DNA from: Candidatus Aerophobus profundus SCGC AAA252-L23
GTDB taxonomy: Bacteria; Aerophobota; Aerophobia; Aerophobales; Aerophobaceae
Assembly (NCBI GenBank): GCA_000402295.1
Contig: AQRW01000150.1
Coordinates: forward strand, 9,003-21,025
Length of the DNA: 12,023 bases
Direction of reading: 5' to 3'
Part shown: positions 7,619 to 12,023 of the stretch, in pieces
Position numbering within the stretch: the stretch's first letter is position 1
Layout: each line of letters starts with the position of its first letter
The notes under the pieces: generated by a model
What the model was told of the DNA's origin: nothing
What the model saw: the letters and a program-made list of their open reading frames with translations, nothing else
Database searches by the model: none
Program-made: the position numbers and the translations under genes

Positions 7619-8701
7619 TCAGAGCATGACCAGATTATCTCGATGAATTATCTCATCATAATATTCGTACCCCAGGATTTGTTTTATTAGATTACTACCT
7701 TGTCCTTTTATCCTTTCAACTTCCCGAACAGAATAGTTGACAATGCCCCGGGCGAACTCTCTACCCTGGTTGTCCACTAGACTGACCATATCACCTTGTT
7801 CAAAATTACCCTTCACTTTTTTCACCCCGGCGGGAAGCAAGCTACTACCTTTCTCCCCTAGAGCTTGCCTGGCTCCATTATCAACCGTAATTACCCCCCG
7901 AGGACGAGAGCTATAAGCAATCCATTGCTTGCGGGAAGCTAACTTACCCTTATTAGGAACAAAAAGTGTTCCCACTTCATCTCCTCTAAAAACCTTGAGC
8001 AAAAAGTCTTCCTCTTGACCTCCAATAATTACCGGGATACCAGAGCGGGTAGCTATTTTAGCTGCATTGATTTTAGTCTGCATACCCCCTACTCTTCCCT
8101 CAGAGATGCTATCCTTAGCCATATTTTCTATTTCATTAGTTATTCGGGTTACCCGGGGGATAAACTTAACTTCTTTCTCTGTCTTGGGATCAGCCGTATA
8201 AAGACCACCAATATCAGAGATAATTATCAACAGGTCAGCATTCACCAGACAGGCTACCAAAGCAGATAAAGTATCATTATCGCCAAACTTAATCTCTTCA
8301 ACCGCCACGGTGTCATTCTCATTTACTATAGGAACTATTCCCAGGCTAATTAGAGTAAGAAAGGTATTACGAGCGTTCAGATAACTGGAGCGGCAGGAGA
8401 GATCCTCTGCCCCCAAAAGAACTTGACCTACTCTTAGACGGTACTTCTTGAAAAAATGATAATACATATTCATCAAGTGGATTTGCCCCACGCTGGCCAA
8501 AGCTTGCTTGGATGGTATAGCCTCAAATTCTTCTGTTCTACCAAGTTCTTTTCTACCCAGACTGATAGCTCCAGAGCTCACTAAAATTATCCTCTTGGAC
8601 TGATGGATAAGCAAAGATATCTGATAAACCAGGTTCTCAGTGAAGTGCAGATCAAGACATTTCTCTCTCAAAATAAGGCTACTACCCACTTTTATTACCA
8701 C
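7619..8701 (-). CDS. proB: Glutamate 5-kinase (proline biosynthesis)
   Basis: Phosphorylates the gamma-carboxyl of glutamate with ATP, the first and feedback-controlled step of proline synthesis. At 360 residues it has both family domains. The amino-acid kinase domain shows KVGSSLI (4-10), VSSGAISLG (41-49), NENDTVA (127-133), FGDNDTLSA (139-147) and GGMQTKINAAK (205-215). A C-terminal PUA domain runs from about 265, with SSLLPAGV (286-293) and SREV-like residues near 324-329. The start is GTG at 8701, thirteen bases after the obgE stop. I see no strong ribosome-binding site, so coupling to obgE is likely; the frame stays open upstream, but KVGSS so close to the start fits the family. No proA (gamma-glutamyl phosphate reductase) follows; the next gene is convergent era, ten bases away. 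Confidence 0.96.
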   Translation of the reverse strand: MVIKVGSSLILREKCLDLHFTENLVYQISLLIHQSKRIILVSSGAISLGRKELGRTEEFEAIPSKQALASVGQIHLMNMYYHFFKKYRLRVGQVLLGAEDLSCRSSYLNARNTFLTLISLGIVPIVNENDTVAVEEIKFGDNDTLSALVACLVNADLLIIISDIGGLYTADPKTEKEVKFIPRVTRITNEIENMAKDSISEGRVGGMQTKINAAKIATRSGIPVIIGGQEEDFLLKVFRGDEVGTLFVPNKGKLASRKQWIAYSSRPRGVITVDNGARQALGEKGSSLLPAGVKKVKGNFEQGDMVSLVDNQGREFARGIVNYSVREVERIKGQGSNLIKQILGYEYYDEIIHRDNLVML

Positions 8702-8714
8702 CCGGACAGCGGAG

Positions 8715-9746
8715 TCAACTATTTTTTCTCTCTCTATTTTCCTCCTCCTTTTTCTCCTTTAAAATCTTTATCAAGGCAAAGATCATCTCCTCCAATCCTT
8801 CTCCCTTTAGGGCTGAAATGGCCATAATCGGATAGTCCTGACTCAAAGATTCCCTAAACTTGATAAAATTCCCCCTGGCTCCAAATATATCCATCTTGTT
8901 ACCCACTATTAGTTGAGGCTTATCCAGGAGAGAAGAACTATAAAGACTCAGTTCCTCATTCACCATCCTGAATCTCTCTAGGGGGCTAATTGAACCAGGT
9001 GACATATCAATCAAGTGAAGAAGAACTTTACTTCTTTCAGTATGACGCAGAAAACGGTAACCCAGTCCTCTACCTAAAGAAGCTCCTTTGATCAGACCTG
9101 GCAAATCGGCCGCCACAAAAGATGTTTCTTCGTCAACTCTGACTATTCCCAGATAGGGCCGCAAAGTGGTAAAGGGATAAGAGGCAACCCGAGGATGAGC
9201 ACTAGAAATACGCCTGAGAAGTGTTGATTTGCCAGCATTAGGAACTCCAATTATCCCCACGTCGGCCAGTAGTTTTAATTCCAGAGTTATCCACCGACTC
9301 TCTCCTTCTTCTCCTTTTTCAGAGAAGCGCGGACTCTGGCGAACCGCAGATTTGAATCGGGCATTACCCCTTCCTCCTTTTCCCTCTTTGGCTACTACCA
9401 GTAGAGAATCTTCTCGGAACAATTCCCCAATAACTAAATCTCTATTTTCGCTTCTGACCACAGTACCACAGGGAACCTTAATTATCAGTTCTTTTCCCCG
9501 TTTGCCGGTTTTATTTTTGCCTTGACCATGAGCGCCCTTCTGGGCAAAAAAGTGCGCTTGTTTATGAAAAGCAATTAAAGTGGAAATCTGTTTATCCGTT
9601 CTTAAAACCACACTACCGCCATCTCCTCCATCTCCTCCGTTGGGTCCTCCCCGGGGAACACCTCTTTCTCTTCGGAAACTAACACATCCATCCCCTCCTC
9701 TTCCTCCTTGCACAAAAATTTTCGCTTCATCATAAAAATATTCCAT
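8715..9746 (-). CDS. obgE: GTPase Obg (ribosome assembly / stress GTPase)
   Basis: Conserved GTPase associated with the large ribosomal subunit, acting in 50S maturation and growth-state signalling. At 343 residues it has the Gly-rich N-terminal Obg fold (EAKIFVQGGRGGDG at 7-20, followed by repeats rich in GGDGG near 37-44). The G domain carries G1 GVPNAGKS (167-174), switch I PFTT (191-194), G3 DLPG (214-217), G4 NKMD (283-286) and G5 SAL (311-313). It ends in a charged tail (330-343) without the OCT domain seen in some Gram-positive homologues. The ATG has an AGGCAGG-type site just upstream. The common rplU-rpmA-obgE arrangement is absent here: queH precedes it. The obgE-proB pair is a familiar one. 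Confidence 0.97.
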   Translation of the reverse strand: MEYFYDEAKIFVQGGRGGDGCVSFRRERGVPRGGPNGGDGGDGGSVVLRTDKQISTLIAFHKQAHFFAQKGAHGQGKNKTGKRGKELIIKVPCGTVVRSENRDLVIGELFREDSLLVVAKEGKGGRGNARFKSAVRQSPRFSEKGEEGESRWITLELKLLADVGIIGVPNAGKSTLLRRISSAHPRVASYPFTTLRPYLGIVRVDEETSFVAADLPGLIKGASLGRGLGYRFLRHTERSKVLLHLIDMSPGSISPLERFRMVNEELSLYSSSLLDKPQLIVGNKMDIFGARGNFIKFRESLSQDYPIMAISALKGEGLEEMIFALIKILKEKKEEENRERKNS

Positions 9747-9790
9747 TTTTAAACCTGCCTCTTTTTAATTTGCAACCCACTCGCTCGGAT

Positions 9791-10330
9791 TTAGCTTTTG
9801 ACTTTATGCTTAAACCTTTCTTCCTCGCTGAAGATGCATCCGCAATACTCTTGATGGTAGAGGCCCATTTCTCGGGATAACTTCATACTTTTACGCCAGG
9901 TACCCTCGGGAGAATTCAGATACGGTTTAACTCCGTATTCTTTCCCGATACTTTGAGCTACCTCTCGAAAGATTCTCTGATTTTGATAGGGAGAAAGAGC
10001 TAAAGTAGAAGAAAAATAGTCAAACTTGCCCCGGCGAGCAAAAATAGCGGTTTTCTCCAGTCGCATCCGGTAACAGAAAAAACAGCGCTCCGATTCTCGA
10101 AAAACAACTTGCCGGAGAAATCCCTTGAGATCATAATCGTCCTGGTAGATAATCCTCACTTCTTCCCTCTCTGACCATTGCCTGACAGCTTCCAGACGTC
10201 TTTGATATTCTCTGAAGGGATGAATATTAGGATTATACCAAAACCCCATCACAGTTTCAAACTCCTCCTTTAATTTGCGAAATGGATACACCGCACAGGG
10301 AGCACAACAGATGTGCACAAAAATTTTCAT
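9791..10330 (-). CDS. queH: Epoxyqueuosine reductase QueH
   Basis: Reduces epoxyqueuosine to queuosine in tRNA anticodons, the last step of queuosine synthesis; QueH replaces the cobalamin enzyme QueG in many bacteria. The family's Cys signature is complete: C8, C9 and C12 in HICCAPC, C83 and C86 in RCFFCYR, and C163 and C165 in YCGC, residues thought to hold an iron-sulfur cluster. The block FWYNPNIHPFREYQRR (30-45) is also characteristic. Numbering is from ATG 10330, giving 179 residues and the typical MKIFVHICCAPC beginning. The frame remains open to ATGs at 10336 and 10363, but the longest form would read its first codons from the intergenic repeat and has no ribosome-binding site. No other queuosine genes are in the window; obgE follows 44 bases downstream. 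Confidence 0.93.
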   Translation of the reverse strand: MKIFVHICCAPCAVYPFRKLKEEFETVMGFWYNPNIHPFREYQRRLEAVRQWSEREEVRIIYQDDYDLKGFLRQVVFRESERCFFCYRMRLEKTAIFARRGKFDYFSSTLALSPYQNQRIFREVAQSIGKEYGVKPYLNSPEGTWRKSMKLSREMGLYHQEYCGCIFSEEERFKHKVKS

Positions 10331-10344
10331 GGTCATCTTTCTTC

Positions 10345-10437
10345 GTAATAGTTTAGATTTCATAAAGGTAGCCGCAAGTTTTAACTTGCGCCAGACAAAG
10401 CTGCGAAAATAAACGCAGGCTAAAGCCTGTGGCTACC
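10345..10437. repeat. Structured intergenic repeat with terminal inverted repeats (REP/MITE-like)
   Basis: The core (10367-10437) is bounded by GGTAGCC (10367-10373) and its inverted copy GGCTACC (10431-10437). Inside are a perfect 8-bp hairpin with a TT loop (CGCAAGTT 10373-10380 / AACTTGCG 10383-10390) and a second hairpin (CGCAGGCT / AGCCTGTG, about 10414-10431, one G-T pair). An alternative hairpin CTGCG/CGCAG (10401-10405 / 10414-10418) competes with the second. The flank 10345-10366 belongs to the repeated unit, because it recurs with the core edge at 11989-12023. No open frame of note is inside. It lies between the permease stop and the queH start and could also act as a transcription attenuator between them. 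Confidence 0.8.
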
Positions 10438-11206
10438 GCCCGGCTACCTCTCTTCCCCAGGGAATGAGTATTCTTTCCAGCCTCTGCAAAAGAGATGTAA
10501 ACGTCCATCCGAGTAGGGCTATAATAATAATACCGGCATACAATCTCTCCGTTCTCAAAGTCTGCCAGGCCAGCCAGGTCATAGCTCCGATTCCTCGTTG
10601 GGCCGAGGCAAACTCCACCATTACTACCAAAAGGAGAGAGATTCCCAGAGAAAGCCGAGCCCCGGCAAAAACCACGGGTAGACTCCCGGGAAGAAGCACC
10701 CGGAAAAAGGTTTTTAGTCTACCAGCACCATAGTTCTTAGCTACTTCAAAATAAAGGGGATTTATGTTCCGTACCCCAGCCATAGAATTAATTAACATCA
10801 AATAAAAGCATCCTATGGCCACCAGAATAATCTTGGATAATTCACCAATGCCAAATATGAGCATAACCAGTGGCAAAAGCGTTATTTTCGGAACGGGATA
10901 GGTAGCAGAGACAAGGGGGTCCAGAAAAGCTCTGATTTTCCAAGAACTACCCATCATCAGTCCCACCACCAGACCGGGAATCACTCCCAGGCCAAAGCCC
11001 AGGATAATTCTTCTCAAAGTGGCCGACAATTCTCCCTTCAGTTCGCCGCTCACAATGAGTTGCCCCAGAGTCCTGGCGATAACGGAAGGTGGAGGAAAAA
11101 ACAAAGGCTCAAGATACCCCAGTCTTACCAACATCTCCCAGGTTACCAGTACAATTATCGGAGAGATAAGGGTTAGAAGCCTTTCCCAGTTGGTATTTCT
11201 CTTCAC
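10433..11206 (-). CDS. ABC transporter permease, SsuC/TauC/NrtB-like family
   Basis: Inner-membrane permease (257 residues) of the family that imports sulfonates, taurine, nitrate or thiamin precursors. Hydrophobic segments are visible near residues 10-28, 67-86, 107-138, 184-205 and 221-238, giving about six membrane spans. The cytoplasmic EAA-type loop that contacts the ATPase is seen around YFEVAKNYGAGRLKTF (153-168) with the following LLPGSLP (171-177). The FFPPPS motif near residues 36-41 is typical of the family. The GTG start overlaps the ATPase stop as GTGA (11206-11203), with an AGAGAGGA ribosome-binding site upstream. Its TAG stop lies inside the terminal GGTAGCC of the adjacent repeat. 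No substrate-binding protein is visible, so the substrate is unknown; a thiamin-precursor role is possible given thi4, but unsupported. Confidence 0.93.
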   Translation of the reverse strand: MKRNTNWERLLTLISPIIVLVTWEMLVRLGYLEPLFFPPPSVIARTLGQLIVSGELKGELSATLRRIILGFGLGVIPGLVVGLMMGSSWKIRAFLDPLVSATYPVPKITLLPLVMLIFGIGELSKIILVAIGCFYLMLINSMAGVRNINPLYFEVAKNYGAGRLKTFFRVLLPGSLPVVFAGARLSLGISLLLVVMVEFASAQRGIGAMTWLAWQTLRTERLYAGIIIIALLGWTFTSLLQRLERILIPWGREVAGR

Positions 11207-11982
11207 GGACTTTTCCTCTCTTCTACCAAAATCTCTTCTTTGAGACTACTCCAAATTCTTCTCTTTATCCGAGTAAATTCCGGCGTATCCTCAATTTCTA
11301 TCTGGCGAGGTCGAGATAAGATAATGGGAATTTCTTCCTTGACTCTTCCTGGACTCCTGCTCATCACCAGAATCCTATCTCCCAACAAAATTGCTTCACT
11401 TATGTCATGAGTAACATAAATAACTGATTTTTGATCGCCCTGCCATATGCGCAGGAGCTCTCCCTGAGCAATGAGCTTGGTTTGAGCATCCAGTGAACCA
11501 AAAGGCTCATCCATCAAAAGAACCTCGCTCCCGGTGGCGAAGGCTCGAGCCAAACCCACTCTCTGCTGCATCCCCAGGGAAAGTTCGTGGGGATAGTTTC
11601 GAGCAAACTTGAGCAAGCCCAATCGCTCCAGAAATCTCAGGGAGATTTTTTGCCTCTCTTTTCTAGGAATTCTCTTAACTTCCAGACCAAAAGCCACATT
11701 ATCCAGCACTCTCATCCAGGGAAAAAGACCGTGCTCCTGAAATACCATGGCACAAGAGTAATTATTGGAGATACTCCCTCCGTAAGCAATTTCACCACCG
11801 GTAGAAGGAAGAAGTCCGGCAATGATTTTCAGTAAGGTAGTCTTACCGCATCCACTTGGTCCTAGGATACAAAGAAATTCTCGCTCTTTGACTTCAAAGT
11901 TGACCTCATTTAGAGCTTTGATTTCCCCGTCCCGGGTGTAATAAACCTTACCTATGTTTATGCACCTTAATTTCATACTCAT
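11203..11982 (-). CDS. ABC transporter ATP-binding protein, SsuB/TauB/NrtD-like family
   Basis: Cytoplasmic ATPase that powers import through the adjacent permease. Counting from ATG 11982 (259 residues): Walker A GPSGCGKTT (41-49), Q-loop Gln Q82 in VFQEHGLFPW, signature LSLGMQQR (134-141), Walker B VLLMDEP (154-160), D-loop SLDA (163-166) and H-loop H192 in VTHDISEA. The signature has Leu at the third position instead of the usual Gly (LSGGQ/M). The QEHGLFPWM segment is common in the nitrate/sulfonate/taurine branch. The frame stays open to a TTG at 12021, but that would translate the repeat copy; ATG 11982 or ATG 11976 (MKLRC) is more credible, although neither has a clear ribosome-binding site. 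A binding-protein gene may lie beyond the window edge. Confidence 0.94.
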   Translation of the reverse strand: MSMKLRCINIGKVYYTRDGEIKALNEVNFEVKEREFLCILGPSGCGKTTLLKIIAGLLPSTGGEIAYGGSISNNYSCAMVFQEHGLFPWMRVLDNVAFGLEVKRIPRKERQKISLRFLERLGLLKFARNYPHELSLGMQQRVGLARAFATGSEVLLMDEPFGSLDAQTKLIAQGELLRIWQGDQKSVIYVTHDISEAILLGDRILVMSRSPGRVKEEIPIILSRPRQIEIEDTPEFTRIKRRIWSSLKEEILVEERKSP

Positions 11983-11988
11983 TTTTTT

Positions 11989-12023
11989 GTAATAACTTAG
12001 ATTTCCTAAAGGTAGCCGCAAGT
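11989..12023. repeat. Edge of a second copy of the intergenic repeat (runs off window)
   Basis: This 35-base stretch matches 10345-10379 at 32 of 35 positions in the same orientation, including the terminal GGTAGCC and the start of the first hairpin arm (CGCAAGT). The element is cut by the window edge. It lies immediately before the ABC ATPase start, just as the first copy lies before queH. Confidence 0.8.

Noticed and set aside
9229..9525. Open plus-strand frame of 98 codons inside obgE.
   Set aside because: Shadow of the Gly-rich and charged obgE coding sequence; the product is Ser/Pro/Leu-rich and unrecognisable.
10331..10363. Longer N-terminus of QueH starting at ATG 10363.
   Set aside because: The added residues come from the repeat flank, no ribosome-binding site is present, and the family begins at MKIFVHICCAPC.
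11983..12021. Longer N-terminus of the ABC ATPase starting at TTG 12021.
   Set aside because: It would translate the repeat copy; nothing in the ATPase family requires these residues.
1..12023. CRISPR arrays, tRNA or rRNA genes, known riboswitches and transposase genes.
   Set aside because: None seen: gaps are short and the only repeated non-coding sequence is the structured element at 10345-10437 and its partner at the right edge.

Overview
The window is a densely coded stretch of bacterial chromosome, AT-leaning, with short gaps between genes and several GTG or TTG starts. It holds ten genes I regard as complete, one gene tail at the left edge, one intein and one structured intergenic repeat. 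An adenosylcobalamin-dependent (class II) ribonucleotide reductase, a prokaryote-type Thi4 thiazole synthase, a short type I glutamine synthetase, SpoVG next to ispE, and QueH together suggest an anaerobic, possibly thermophilic, bacterium related to Firmicutes or to one of the uncultivated lineages with similar gene content. The phylum cannot be fixed from this window.

Plus strand (1-7608): a gene tail (3-74) abuts thi4 (75-851), followed by nrdJ (882-4139) carrying a 330-residue LAGLIDADG intein. After a 67-base gap come ispE (4207-5079), spoVG (5081-5341), glnA (5367-6698) and era (start uncertain, stop 7608). All point the same way with short gaps, apart from the nrdJ-ispE gap, which may hold regulatory structure.

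Minus strand (12023-7619): an ABC transporter ATPase (11982-11203) overlaps its permease (11206-10433) by four bases. Then come a folded repeat element (about 10345-10437), queH (10330-9791), obgE (9746-8715) and proB (8701-7619). proB and era converge with only ten bases between their stop codons. A second copy of one edge of the repeat lies at the right end of the window, just before the ATPase start, so 35-base direct repeats flank the transporter pair.

Most genes are housekeeping: deoxynucleotide synthesis, isoprenoid precursors, nitrogen assimilation, ribosome assembly GTPases, the first step of proline synthesis and tRNA queuosine. I did not find a wholly new multi-gene system. The points most worth a second look are: a Thi4 homologue with Gln where the family has the sulfur-donor Cys or, in methanogens, His; the intein placed exactly at the thiyl-radical cysteine of the reductase; the three-hairpin repeat whose copies share sequence running up to the start codons of two unrelated genes; and the era gene, which lacks a conventional start codon at the expected place.
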